From assembly GCA_004298335.1 (NCBI GenBank), contig SCTG01000034.1, positions 1 to 32,539 of the forward strand: DNA of 32,539 nt, in the 5' to 3' direction. Made by a program: the position numbers and the translations under genes. Positions 23,154 to 30,814 of the stretch are shown piece by piece (positions within the stretch are counted from its first letter, which is position 1; every line of letters begins with the position of its first letter). This DNA is from Nitrospirota bacterium (GTDB lineage: Bacteria > Nitrospirota > Nitrospiria > Nitrospirales > NS-4). A model generated the notes under the pieces. That model saw only the letters and a program-made list of their open reading frames with translations, was not told the DNA's origin and ran no database searches.

Positions 23154-23159
23154 TACAAT
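23154..23159 (+). promoter_or_regulatory. Extended -10 box of the 23166 hydrolase (leaderless)
   Basis: TGCTACAAT (extended -10; TACAAT at 23154-23159), six bases before ATG 23166. No clear -35; the TGn extension may make up for it. It is divergent from the ferredoxin-MBL promoter, within a 55-base gap. Confidence 0.45.
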
Positions 23160-23165
23160 GCCCGC

Positions 23166-23960
23166 ATGGAACAGGCCCTCACCTTCACGGACCCGGACGG
23201 CCATACCATTTCCGGCGTCCTCGCCAGGCCCGAGAAGAAGACGGACCGCATCGCCGTGTTCTGCCACGGCTTCCTGTCGAACAAGAACAGCGCCACGAAC
23301 CGGGCCCTGACCGAAATTCTCGTGCCGCAGGGGATCGCCACGTTCCGGTTCGATTTCTTCGGCCAGGGCGACAGCGAGGGTCCCTTCGAGAACATCACCG
23401 TGACCACGGCCCAGCGGCAGGCGCAGGCCGCCCTCGATCTCGTGAAAACGAAGGGCTACCGGAAGATCGCGCTGGTGGGCTCCAGCTTCGGCGGGCTGGT
23501 GGCGCTCCTTACTGCGGCCAAGAATCCCAAGCTATCGTGCCTGGCGTTGAAGTGCCCGGTGCCGGACTTTCCGGAGATGCTCCGACTGGAGTTCGGCGAC
23601 AAGGAGATGGCCGCGTGGAAGAAGACCGGCACGATCCCGAACGTCATCCCCGGCGCCGGCGGGCGGATCAAGCTCGCATATGGATTCTTCGAGGACTGTA
23701 CCCGCCACAGCGGCTACGACGCCGCGAAGGCCGTCGCCGCGCCGGCGCTCATCGTCCAGGGCAACTCCGACGAGTACGTGCCGCTCCACCAGAGCCGGCG
23801 GCTCTCAGAGGAACTGCGAGGCAAAAACGTCCTCGTGGTCCTGCCGGGCGCCGACCACCACTTCTCCAAGCCGGAGGATTTCCGCGAGATGACCACCCTG
23901 CTCGCCCAGTGGGTCTCCGACCACCTGAAGCCCAACTCTACAGCCTCAGCAGCCAGATGA
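23166..23960 (+). CDS. Alpha/beta-hydrolase (serine aminopeptidase-like)
   Basis: This is a 264-residue alpha/beta-hydrolase of the Hydrolase_4/acyl-hydrolase type. HGFLSNKNSATN follows the first strand, and FDFFGQGDSEG is the typical strand-4 motif. The nucleophile elbow is VGSSFGGLVA, the Asp lies in GNSDEYVPLHQS and the His in GADHHFSKPE. The small lid (about 125-165) is compact. The natural substrate is unknown. ATG 23166 has no Shine-Dalgarno but sits right after a -10 box. The 3' end overlaps the CPBP gene on the other strand by 23 bases. Confidence 0.87.
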   Translation: MEQALTFTDPDGHTISGVLARPEKKTDRIAVFCHGFLSNKNSATNRALTEILVPQGIATFRFDFFGQGDSEGPFENITVTTAQRQAQAALDLVKTKGYRKIALVGSSFGGLVALLTAAKNPKLSCLALKCPVPDFPEMLRLEFGDKEMAAWKKTGTIPNVIPGAGGRIKLAYGFFEDCTRHSGYDAAKAVAAPALIVQGNSDEYVPLHQSRRLSEELRGKNVLVVLPGADHHFSKPEDFREMTTLLAQWVSDHLKPNSTASAAR

Positions 23961-25377
23961 ATTCCGTCGTCACGAGGAGATTGTTGAACATGTGGCCGAG
24001 GATCGCCGGCAGGAGACTGCGCGTCCGCTCGTAGGCCACGGCCCAGAGGATGCCGCTCCAGAGCACCGACGCGAACCCGACCGCGCCGTACCCGTGGACC
24101 AGCGCGAAGAAGGCCCCGCTCAGCCCCACGGCCGGCCAGACGCCCACCGTCATCCGCAAGGTCGCGTACAGCACGCCGCGAAACGCGAGCTCTTCGATCA
24201 GCGGCGCCCAGACGACGCTGTCGAGCACTTCGCAGGCCACCAGCCACGGCGGCCCCCACAGGATGCTTTCCAGCAGCCCGTCGGCCCAATGCGGCTTGTA
24301 GTTGAGCGTCCCGCTCACGAGCGTGATGGCCACTTCCCCGAGCACCGACAGGCCGATCACCACGAAGGTCGCCGCCGCCACCCGCCGCAGCCCTCCCGCC
24401 GGCAGCGTCAGCCCGAACGTCTCCGGCAGGGACAGGCCGCGGACCGAGAGATACCGGTGGAGCCACCACACCAGCGGCAGCCCCGCCGCCAGCGTCGAGA
24501 TGCCGGAATAGGGAGACTCTTTCGGCAGCAGGAACGTGGACACCAGCCCGATCAGGAGAAAACCCAGGGTCCCGCGAACGAACAGACCGTAGCCGTCTTG
24601 CGCCGTCCAGACGGGCGGCAGCGGCGCCTCCCCGACCGCGCCGGCCGTCCGCCGTCTCAGAATGCCACCCAAGGCGACGATGCCCAGGACCAGCAGGACC
24701 CCTTGCGCGACGGTCAATCCGATCCAGCGATCGAGCAGCGCCGCACCGCGGGCGCCGATGGCGGCCTCCGCCTCACGCTGGACGGTCGGATCGCCCAGCT
24801 TCGCGGCCACGCGCGCCGCCAGAGTGTCGGCAAACCAGCCGGGCGGCAGCTCCGAGCGGATCTCCATCAGCAGGCTTCGCGCGCCTTCCCGGTCGAGGTC
24901 GCTGCCCAGATAGCCGGCCCGGACCCATTTCCCCATCCTGAACGCCGCCTCGCCCTGAAATTCCCAGGGCACCAGCGCGGCGTTCAAGCGGCCGGTCTGG
25001 CCGTCTTCGGCCACCAGCACGACGCGATAGAGCTGGGCGATGGGCGAGGCCCCCGTTCCGATGAGTTCGTCATACCAGGCGATCACGTCGGCCAGCGTAT
25101 CTTCGCCGCCGGAGAGCGTCGCATACAGGGTCTTCTTCCATTCCGGCGCCTGCCGGAGGGCCGCACGCAGGTCCATTTCGCGGGTCACGAGCCGCTCCAG
25201 GGACTCCTCCGGCTGGTCGAGCCGGTCAAGGGGCGATGGAGACACGGTCAGGACGGAGAACCCCAGATAGGCGCCCGCGACCGCTCCGCAGACGGCGGTC
25301 ACCCACGGAGAAAGGGGCGCCGGGCGGGACGGGACAGGCGGGACTTCCTGCAGCGCCTCTGACGGGAGGTCGGACAT
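23938..25377 (-). CDS. CPBP-family intramembrane metalloprotease with long N-terminal domain
   Basis: This is a 479-residue membrane protein. The C-terminal half is a CPBP (CAAX protease/Abi) domain with EELAFRG (EExxxR), FFALVHGYG (FxxxH) and GHMFNNLL (HxxxN), the expected glutamate-histidine metal site in the membrane. The N-terminal part is unlike most family members: one helix (about 25-45), then a roughly 170-residue soluble, probably periplasmic domain rich in Arg, Glu and Leu, then another helix near 220-240. The soluble part may sense or bind a substrate. ATG 25377 is preferred because a -10 box (TACCCT) lies six bases before it. Confidence 0.85.
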   Translation of the reverse strand: MSDLPSEALQEVPPVPSRPAPLSPWVTAVCGAVAGAYLGFSVLTVSPSPLDRLDQPEESLERLVTREMDLRAALRQAPEWKKTLYATLSGGEDTLADVIAWYDELIGTGASPIAQLYRVVLVAEDGQTGRLNAALVPWEFQGEAAFRMGKWVRAGYLGSDLDREGARSLLMEIRSELPPGWFADTLAARVAAKLGDPTVQREAEAAIGARGAALLDRWIGLTVAQGVLLVLGIVALGGILRRRTAGAVGEAPLPPVWTAQDGYGLFVRGTLGFLLIGLVSTFLLPKESPYSGISTLAAGLPLVWWLHRYLSVRGLSLPETFGLTLPAGGLRRVAAATFVVIGLSVLGEVAITLVSGTLNYKPHWADGLLESILWGPPWLVACEVLDSVVWAPLIEELAFRGVLYATLRMTVGVWPAVGLSGAFFALVHGYGAVGFASVLWSGILWAVAYERTRSLLPAILGHMFNNLLVTTEFIWLLRL

Positions 25378-25383
25378 GGGGCG

Positions 25384-25413
25384 AGGGTAGCACATCAAAT
25401 TAGGGATTTGGAA
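25384..25413 (-). promoter_or_regulatory. Promoter of the CPBP gene (leaderless)
   Basis: On the minus strand, extended -10 TGCTACCCT (TACCCT at 25384-25389), six bases before ATG 25377. -35 TTCCAA (25408-25413) lies 18 bases away and is the same hexamer that serves the opposite promoter as TTGGAA. Confidence 0.45.
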
Positions 25414-25436
25414 TGAACGCGACATGAAGGTATAAT
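25408..25436 (+). promoter_or_regulatory. Sigma-70-like promoter of the aminotransferase gene
   Basis: TTGGAA (25408-25413), 17 bases and a perfect TATAAT (25431-25436). ATG 25451 follows 14 bases later, so the leader is about eight bases. Confidence 0.7.
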
Positions 25437-25450
25437 GCCGCGGTCACATC

Positions 25451-26641
25451 ATGCTCGACTCGATCACCGAACTGGCTCCCTCGTCCCGGCTCCTGTTGGG
25501 CCCCGGCCCCAGCATGGTCCACCCGCGCGTGCTCCGCGCCATGAGCACCCCGCTCCTGGGGCATCTGGACCCCGAGTTCCTGACGATCATGAACCAGGTG
25601 CAGGCCCTGCTGCGGGCCGCCTTCGAGACACAGAACCCCTTTACCATCGCCGTGTCCGGCACGGGCTCGGCCGGCATGGAAGCGGCGCTGGTGAACCTCA
25701 TCGAGCCGGGCGACCAGGTGATCGTGGGCGTGAACGGCGTGTTCGGAACCCGCATGGCCGATATCGTGGGCCGTGCGGGCGGCAAGCCCGTGAAGGTCGA
25801 GGCGCCGTGGGGGCAGATCATCGATCTCCAGCGCCTCGAGGACGCGCTCAAACAGGCGGGCGCCGTGAAGGCCGTCGCGCTGGTCCACGCCGAGACGTCC
25901 ACCGGCGCCCACCAGCCCCTGGAGAATGTCGGCGCGCTGTGCCGGCGGCACGGAGCGCTCCTGATCGTCGACGCCGTCACCTCCCTGGGGGGCGTGCCCG
26001 TGGAGGTGGACGCCTGGGGGATCGACGCCTGCTACAGCGGCACGCAGAAATGCCTGAGCTGCCCGCCGGGCCTCTCGCCGCTCACGTTGAGCCCCCGCGC
26101 CCTGGAGGCGCTCAAGGCGCGCAAGACGAAGGTCCAGAGCTGGTACCTGGACATGTCCATGATCGCGGATTACTGGACCGAGGGAAAGCGCGCGTACCAC
26201 CACACCGCGCCCATCAGCATGGTCTATGCACTGCGCGAGGCCCTGCGGCTCGTGGTGGAGGAAGGCCTGCAGGCGCGTTTCGTCCGCCACCGCCGCCACG
26301 CCGCGGCGCTGATGGCCGGCCTGGCGGCGCTCGGGTGCGAACCGCAGGCCCAGGCGGGACACCGCCTGCCGACTTTGAACTGCGTCCGCGTCCCCGCCGG
26401 CGTGGACGACGCCGCCGTCCGCAAATCGCTCCTCGCCGAGTTCGGCATCGAGATCGGCGGCGGGCTCGGCCCGCTCGCCGGACAGGTGTGGCGCATCGGA
26501 CTGATGGGAGAATCGTCCCGCCACGAGCACGTCGTGACGCTCCTCTCGGCCCTCGAGCAGATCTTCCGCCGGCACGGATGGGCCAAGCAGACCGGGCACG
26601 CCATCACCGCCGCCCACCAGGCCTACGCCGCATCCGCCTGA
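25451..26641 (+). CDS. Class V PLP aminotransferase (alanine-glyoxylate/serine-pyruvate type)
   Basis: This is a 396-residue PLP enzyme of the alanine-glyoxylate / serine-glyoxylate aminotransferase family. LLGPGPSMVHPRVLRAM opens the fold, VSGTGSAGMEAAL is the phosphate-binding loop, Asp174 lies in LLIVDAVTSLGG, and the Schiff-base Lys200 is in YSGTQKCLSCPPG. SWYLDM and YHHTAPISMVYALREAL are typical of this group. It converts glyoxylate to glycine with Ala or Ser as donor, or releases pyruvate from serine; the exact donor cannot be told. It stands alone with its own promoter. Confidence 0.9.
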   Translation: MLDSITELAPSSRLLLGPGPSMVHPRVLRAMSTPLLGHLDPEFLTIMNQVQALLRAAFETQNPFTIAVSGTGSAGMEAALVNLIEPGDQVIVGVNGVFGTRMADIVGRAGGKPVKVEAPWGQIIDLQRLEDALKQAGAVKAVALVHAETSTGAHQPLENVGALCRRHGALLIVDAVTSLGGVPVEVDAWGIDACYSGTQKCLSCPPGLSPLTLSPRALEALKARKTKVQSWYLDMSMIADYWTEGKRAYHHTAPISMVYALREALRLVVEEGLQARFVRHRRHAAALMAGLAALGCEPQAQAGHRLPTLNCVRVPAGVDDAAVRKSLLAEFGIEIGGGLGPLAGQVWRIGLMGESSRHEHVVTLLSALEQIFRRHGWAKQTGHAITAAHQAYAASA

Positions 26642-26670
26642 CCCGCTCGCCGGCCCAATTGCCCAGTTGG

Positions 26671-26686
26671 TGGTGCAACCGCACCA
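26671..26686 (+). other. Small hairpin in the 187-base gap before the response regulator
   Basis: TGGTGC and GCACCA form a six-base stem with an AACC loop, 30 bases after the aminotransferase stop. No T run follows. The rest of the gap up to 26828 shows only a predicted promoter near 26769. Confidence 0.35.
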
Positions 26687-26768
26687 ATTCGCGCGACATT
26701 CCCACGCCGGCGATCCTCTAACCGTGTGAAAAGCTGTTTGTTGGCCGGCCGCGCCCCGGGCGTGGAAC

Positions 26769-26797
26769 TTGCTTTTCTCTTTCCCGAGATGTCTAAT
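26769..26797 (+). promoter_or_regulatory. Possible promoter of the regulator-kinase operon
   Basis: TTGCTT (26769-26774), 17 bases and TCTAAT (26792-26797). GGAGG (26819-26823) lies five bases before ATG 26829. A sigma-54 reading was considered and rejected. Confidence 0.45.
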
Positions 26798-26828
26798 TTG
26801 CACCGGGCTTCTACACAAGGAGGTTCAT

Positions 26829-27260
26829 ATGCCGTGGGGACTGCACACCAAGGACGGGCCGGGAAACGGCCGGGTCATGATCGTGGACGACGAGGACACT
26901 GTCCGGAAGGTGCTCCGCCTGACGCTGACCAAGGCGGGCTATGACGTCGTGGAAGCCGACCATGGCGGACAAGGCATCACGGCGATCGGGTCCGACGACA
27001 ACGCCTTCATGCTGGATGTGATCATCTGCGACATCCGGATGCCGAAGATCAACGGGCTGGAGGCCATCGCCTTCTTCCAGCAGCAGTACCCCTCGGTACC
27101 GATCATCGTCGTCACGGGCTTCCCGGACCAGAAGATGGCGACGGACCTGCTCACCCGGGGCGTCTTCGATTACCTGGTGAAGCCGGTGGACAAGGACAAG
27201 CTGCTGGCGACCGTCCAGGCGGCCATGGAGCAGCGCCTGGCGTTGCGGCACGACCACTAA
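26829..27260 (+). CDS. Single-domain response regulator
   Basis: This is a 143-residue CheY-like receiver with no output domain. VMIVDDEDTVRKVLRLTLTK has the acidic pair, IICDIRMPKINGLEAI the phosphoacceptor Asp, VVTGFPDQ the Thr and LVKPVDKDKL the Lys, so all active-site residues are present. Its kinase partner is very likely the next gene, 14 bases downstream. Strong GGAGG supports ATG 26829. As a stand-alone receiver it probably acts on another protein or in a phosphorelay. Confidence 0.92.
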   Translation: MPWGLHTKDGPGNGRVMIVDDEDTVRKVLRLTLTKAGYDVVEADHGGQGITAIGSDDNAFMLDVIICDIRMPKINGLEAIAFFQQQYPSVPIIVVTGFPDQKMATDLLTRGVFDYLVKPVDKDKLLATVQAAMEQRLALRHDH

Positions 27261-27274
27261 AAGGCGGCTCCTCC

Positions 27275-28306
27275 ATGGATGAGGCACCCTCGACCCTCCG
27301 CGTGATCATCGTGGGGGCCGGCAAGGGCGGAACCGCGCTGCTCGAACTCTTCACCCGCAGCCCCGACGTCGAGATCGTCGGGATGGCGGACATCAACGCC
27401 GAGGCGCCGGGCCTGCAACTGGCCCGGCACCTCGGCGTCCGCACGGCGACCGATGCGCTCACTCTCATCGCCGAGAGCCGCGCCGATCTGATCGTGGACG
27501 TGACCGGCAACCCCGCCGTGAGATCGCTCCTCCTCCAACACACGCCGCCCCACGCCCAGGTCATGGGCGGGATGTCGGCGCGTCTCCTCTGGAAACTGGC
27601 GCAGCACGAGCGGGACCTGCGCGATCAGCTGATCCAGGCGGAAAAGCTCGCATCGATCGGCACGCTGGCGTCGGGCATCGCCCACGAGATCAACAACCCC
27701 CTCTACACCATCACGGGGCTGTCGGAGCACCTGCATGACGAGACCCGCCCGGAGGTCGTCCGCGAGTACCTCGACGAGATCATCGCGGCAGGCCAGCGCA
27801 TCGCCGACATCGTCCAGGGCCTGAACGCCTTCGCCCGGCGCCCCCAGGCCCAGGATGTCTGCGACATCGACCTCAACCATACGCTGGACGAAGCGGTCAA
27901 AATGGCCCGCCGGGCGACCGTCGCCGATCAGGTCACGGTCGTCACGGAGTACGGCGCCGTGCCGCCGATCCGCGGCAAGGGGGACGAACTGCTGCAGGTC
28001 TTCGTGAACCTCGTCACCAACGCCGTGCAGGCCATGGAGGGAAAAGGGACCTTGACGCTCTCCACCGTCGCCGCCAACGGATTCGTCCAGGCAACGGTCC
28101 GGGACACCGGTCCCGGCATCCCCCGCAACAACCTCACCCGGATCTTCGATCCGTTCTTCACCACCAAGGACCAGGGGAAGGGCACGGGCCTCGGCCTCCA
28201 TATCGTCCGCGACATCGTGACCAACTACGGCGGGCGCATCACGGCCGCGAGCACGCTCGGCCACGGCGCGGCGTTCACGGTGCAGCTCCCCGCCTCCACA
28301 CACTAG
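27275..28306 (+). CDS. Histidine kinase with N-terminal Rossmann (NAD(P)-binding-like) domain
   Basis: This is a 343-residue soluble histidine kinase. Residues about 8-105 form a Rossmann fold: [17 protein letters not shown] (GxGxxG), [11 protein letters not shown] at the end of strand 2 and [11 protein letters not shown], as in homoserine or inositol dehydrogenase NAD domains. The kinase core follows: the H-box with phospho-acceptor His137 ([13 protein letters not shown]), N-box [18 protein letters not shown], a DPFFTTK F-box and GTGLGLHIV. There are no membrane helices, so it is cytoplasmic and may read the NAD(P)H/NAD(P)+ state or bind a nucleotide. It likely phosphorylates the response regulator just upstream. 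Confidence 0.88.
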   Translation: MDEAPSTLRVIIVGAGKGGTALLELFTRSPDVEIVGMADINAEAPGLQLARHLGVRTATDALTLIAESRADLIVDVTGNPAVRSLLLQHTPPHAQVMGGMSARLLWKLAQHERDLRDQLIQAEKLASIGTLASGIAHEINNPLYTITGLSEHLHDETRPEVVREYLDEIIAAGQRIADIVQGLNAFARRPQAQDVCDIDLNHTLDEAVKMARRATVADQVTVVTEYGAVPPIRGKGDELLQVFVNLVTNAVQAMEGKGTLTLSTVAANGFVQATVRDTGPGIPRNNLTRIFDPFFTTKDQGKGTGLGLHIVRDIVTNYGGRITAASTLGHGAAFTVQLPASTH

Positions 28307-28310
28307 CGTC

Positions 28311-28341
28311 TTGACAGAAGGCGGCGCCCGCCGGATATGAT
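28311..28341 (+). promoter_or_regulatory. Promoter of bcp (leaderless)
   Basis: A perfect TTGACA (28311-28316) and TATGAT (28336-28341) with a long 19-base spacer. ATG 28350 is eight bases after the -10 box, with only GGG before it. Confidence 0.5.
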
Positions 28342-28349
28342 GCAGGGCC

Positions 28350-28817
28350 ATGGCAGCTGAACTGACAGTCGGCGATAAAGCTCCTGCGTTCTCTCTCCCC
28401 GACCAGAACGGCGAAACCGTCAGCCTGAAAAGCCTGAAGGGCAAACAGGTGGTGCTCTACTTCTATCCGAAGGACGACACGCCGGGCTGCACCAGGGAGG
28501 CCTGCGACTTCCGGGATTCGATCACGCCCATCGGGAAAGCCGACGCCGTCGTGCTGGGGGTCAGCATGGACGACGCGGACTCCCACAATAAGTTCATCAC
28601 GAAGTACGGCCTGCCGTTCTCCCTGCTGTGCGACGAGGACGGCACGGTGTCGAAGGCCTACGGCGTCTACAAGAAAAAGAACATGTACGGCAGGACCTAC
28701 TGGGGCATCGAGCGGAGCACGTTCGTCATCGACGGGGCCGGCAGGCTCAAGGCGATTTTCAGGAAGGTGAAGGTGGACGGCCACGTCGCCGAGGTCCAGG
28801 CCGTGCTGAAGGGATGA
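28350..28817 (+). CDS. bcp: Peroxiredoxin, BCP/PrxQ type
   Basis: This is a 155-residue thioredoxin-dependent peroxidase. Peroxidatic Cys47 and resolving Cys52 lie in the PrxQ helix motif PGCTREACDFRD, with YFYPKDDTPG before it. GVSMDDADSHNKFI, LPFSLLCDEDG and RSTFVIDG are family-typical. It is cytoplasmic and lowers H2O2 and alkyl peroxides. It overlaps the amidohydrolase gene by four bases (ATGA 28814-28817). Confidence 0.95.
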   Translation: MAAELTVGDKAPAFSLPDQNGETVSLKSLKGKQVVLYFYPKDDTPGCTREACDFRDSITPIGKADAVVLGVSMDDADSHNKFITKYGLPFSLLCDEDGTVSKAYGVYKKKNMYGRTYWGIERSTFVIDGAGRLKAIFRKVKVDGHVAEVQAVLKG

Positions 28818-30025
28818 ATTCGACGCTCGCCATCCGCCGCGCGCTGGTGATCGACGGAACGGGCGCCCGGCCCGGGCGCACCACCGTCGTCATCGAAAAC
28901 GGCCGCATCAGCGCGATCGGCTCCGACGCCCGGATCACGATTCCGAAGGGCGCCACAGTCATCGAGGGAGAGGGCTGCGCCCTCCTCCCCGGCCTGATCG
29001 ACTGCCACGTCCACTACTGCCTGGACGCCGGCCCGGACTCCCTCCGCTCGCTGGAACAGGACGACCCGACGGTCACGGCGATCAAGGCCGTGGCCCACGC
29101 GCGCGCGACGCTGGAGGGCGGCGTCACGACCGTGCGCGACGTCGGATCGCGCGCCTACATCTCGATTGCCGTGACGCGCGCCATCCGCGCCGGCCTCATC
29201 CCCGGCCCCCGCACGCTCAACGCCGGCCTGGCGATCTGCATGACCGGCGGCCACGCCTGGTTCATCGGCCGGCAGACCGACGGGAAAGACGACGTCGTGA
29301 AGGCGGTGCAGGAGCAGGTCCGGGCCGGCGCCGACGTCATCAAGTTCATCGCGACGGGGGGCGTGCTGACGCCCGGCACCTCCCCGGGCGCGGCGCAGCT
29401 CACGCCCGACGAGCTGGCGGCCGGCGTGGCGGAGGCCGCGCGCGCGGGCCGGCGTGTGGCGGCGCACGCCCACGGCGCCGAGGGGATGAAGAACGCCCTC
29501 CGCGCCGGCGTCCATTCCATCGAGCACGGCACGTTGCTGGACGGCGAGGCGATCGAACTCTTCCTCCGGCACGGGACGTTTCTCGTGCCGACCCTCTCGG
29601 CGATCCAGTCCGGCTGCGAGATGGGCCGGCAGGGCGGGATGCCCGACTACGCGGTGCAGAAAAGCGAGGCGCTGGGAGAGGAGCAGAAAAAGACCTTCCG
29701 CAAGGCGGTGCAGGCCGGCGTGCGGATCGCCATGGGCACCGACGCCGGCACGCCCTTCAACCGGCACGGGCGCAACGCCCAGGAGCTGCGCCGCATGGTC
29801 GAGTTCGGCATGACCCCGATGCAGGCCGTCGAGGCCGCCACCCGTTCCGCCGCGACCCTGCTCGGGCTGGAGAGTGAACTCGGCACGGTCGAAGCCGGCA
29901 AGCGCGCCGACCTCATCCTCGTAAACGGCAACCCCCTGGACGACATCGCCCTGCTGCAGGAGCCGGCGAACGTTGTGTACGTGATTCAGGACGGGAAAAT
30001 CGTGAAAGGGGCGACGCCTTCGTAG
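28814..30025 (+). CDS. Imidazolonepropionase-like amidohydrolase
   Basis: This is a 403-residue metal-dependent amidohydrolase. LPGLIDCHVHYC carries the HxH pair, the lysine for carboxylation or metal contact lies in VIKFIATGG, AAHAHGAEGMKNAL and SIEHGTLLDG hold further His ligands, and MGTDAGTPFNRHG supplies the Asp. AGKRADLILVNGNPLDDI is the usual closing beta-sandwich. The family includes prolidase-like and imidazolonepropionase-like enzymes; the substrate is not predictable. It is coupled to bcp. The TAG stop falls inside a 28-base palindrome. Confidence 0.88.
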   Translation: MNSTLAIRRALVIDGTGARPGRTTVVIENGRISAIGSDARITIPKGATVIEGEGCALLPGLIDCHVHYCLDAGPDSLRSLEQDDPTVTAIKAVAHARATLEGGVTTVRDVGSRAYISIAVTRAIRAGLIPGPRTLNAGLAICMTGGHAWFIGRQTDGKDDVVKAVQEQVRAGADVIKFIATGGVLTPGTSPGAAQLTPDELAAGVAEAARAGRRVAAHAHGAEGMKNALRAGVHSIEHGTLLDGEAIELFLRHGTFLVPTLSAIQSGCEMGRQGGMPDYAVQKSEALGEEQKKTFRKAVQAGVRIAMGTDAGTPFNRHGRNAQELRRMVEFGMTPMQAVEAATRSAATLLGLESELGTVEAGKRADLILVNGNPLDDIALLQEPANVVYVIQDGKIVKGATPS

Positions 30026-30049
30026 GGGCGGTTCGCGAACCGCCCCTAC
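30022..30049 (+). repeat. Perfect 28-base palindrome between convergent genes
   Basis: GTAGGGGCGGTTCG followed by its exact reverse complement, with no mismatch. It lies between two converging genes, and the TAG stop of the upstream gene is part of it. It resembles dispersed GTAGGGGCGG palindromes known from many bacterial genomes, and could serve as a bidirectional terminator. Confidence 0.85.
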
Positions 30050-30051
30050 CC

Positions 30052-30792
30052 TCACCGTTCCCGCTTCAGCGCCGGCAGCAACAACAGCCGCAACGCCTCC
30101 ACGTCCGCCTGGTCCGCATCCGGGACGGTCTCGGCCTGGCGGGAGACCAACTCAGGGTCCGTGGCCATCAACTCCCCGAGACGGTGCACGGCGAAAAATC
30201 CCTGGGCGAGCTTGTCGTTCACCACTCTCCGGAGGAGCGGATGGAACACCTTGACGAGGGTCGCGATGACGGGATTGTCGAGCCGCGAATAGGTCGTGAT
30301 CCGGGTTTCGATTTGTTCCCGCCCGTCGGCGCCGGCCTTGACGTGGTAGCTCAGTAAAATGATCGCCTCGCCGGTGATCTCCGGAATGATCTTGCCGCGA
30401 TGGCTCCCCTTCATGTGATAGACCCGGCGCGTGGTGTCCCGATACAGGAGCGTGATCACGCCTTCGGAGCCCGCGTTATCGTCTCCGTGGAAGGCCGCCG
30501 GGCCGACGCGCGCGATCCGGTAGTCGGCCAGCTCCAGCTTGCGGGCCAGGGCGGAGGACAGCACCATGTGGTCCAGCATGAAGTCATAGACCGGTTTCGG
30601 GATCGGCGTCGCATAGGGCGGCAGGATGCGGTGGGTCGTGTAATCGTTGACGACCGGCGCCATCCGGCAGAGGGCCGGGCGGTCGATCTTGTCGAGCGGA
30701 AACGTCACCGCCGGATCGTCCACGCGCACGTCGCAGGCGCGGGCGTCGACGGGCGGAAGCACGCTCAGCGCGGACGCGAGCGCGATGAGCAT
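30052..30792 (-). CDS. Exported hypothetical protein (246 aa)
   Basis: This is a 246-residue exported protein. A short hydrophobic N-terminus (MLIALASALSVLPPVDARA) is a likely signal peptide, with mature Cys20. The mature part has alternating strands (VYHMKGSHRGKIIPEITGE, AIILLSYHVK, IETRITTYSRLDNPVI) that could form a beta-sandwich or lipid-binding cup, then a helical tail. No catalytic motif is recognised. It is last in the HD-yjbQ unit, 22 bases after yjbQ, and lies downstream of the palindrome. Confidence 0.7.
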   Translation of the reverse strand: MLIALASALSVLPPVDARACDVRVDDPAVTFPLDKIDRPALCRMAPVVNDYTTHRILPPYATPIPKPVYDFMLDHMVLSSALARKLELADYRIARVGPAAFHGDDNAGSEGVITLLYRDTTRRVYHMKGSHRGKIIPEITGEAIILLSYHVKAGADGREQIETRITTYSRLDNPVIATLVKVFHPLLRRVVNDKLAQGFFAVHRLGELMATDPELVSRQAETVPDADQADVEALRLLLLPALKRER

Positions 30793-30814
30793 GCGGGCTG
30801 CGCGACGAATGCGG

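Noticed and set aside
22445-25362. Long plus-strand open frames (up to 529 codons) across the ferredoxin-MBL, hydrolase and CPBP genes
   Set aside because: Low-complexity Arg/Gln/Pro translations; the real genes on this stretch have full catalytic motifs.
26763-26780. Possible sigma-54 promoter (TGGAAC...) before the response regulator
   Set aside because: The GG and GC elements are not spaced by ten bases, and a sigma-70-like pair fits better.
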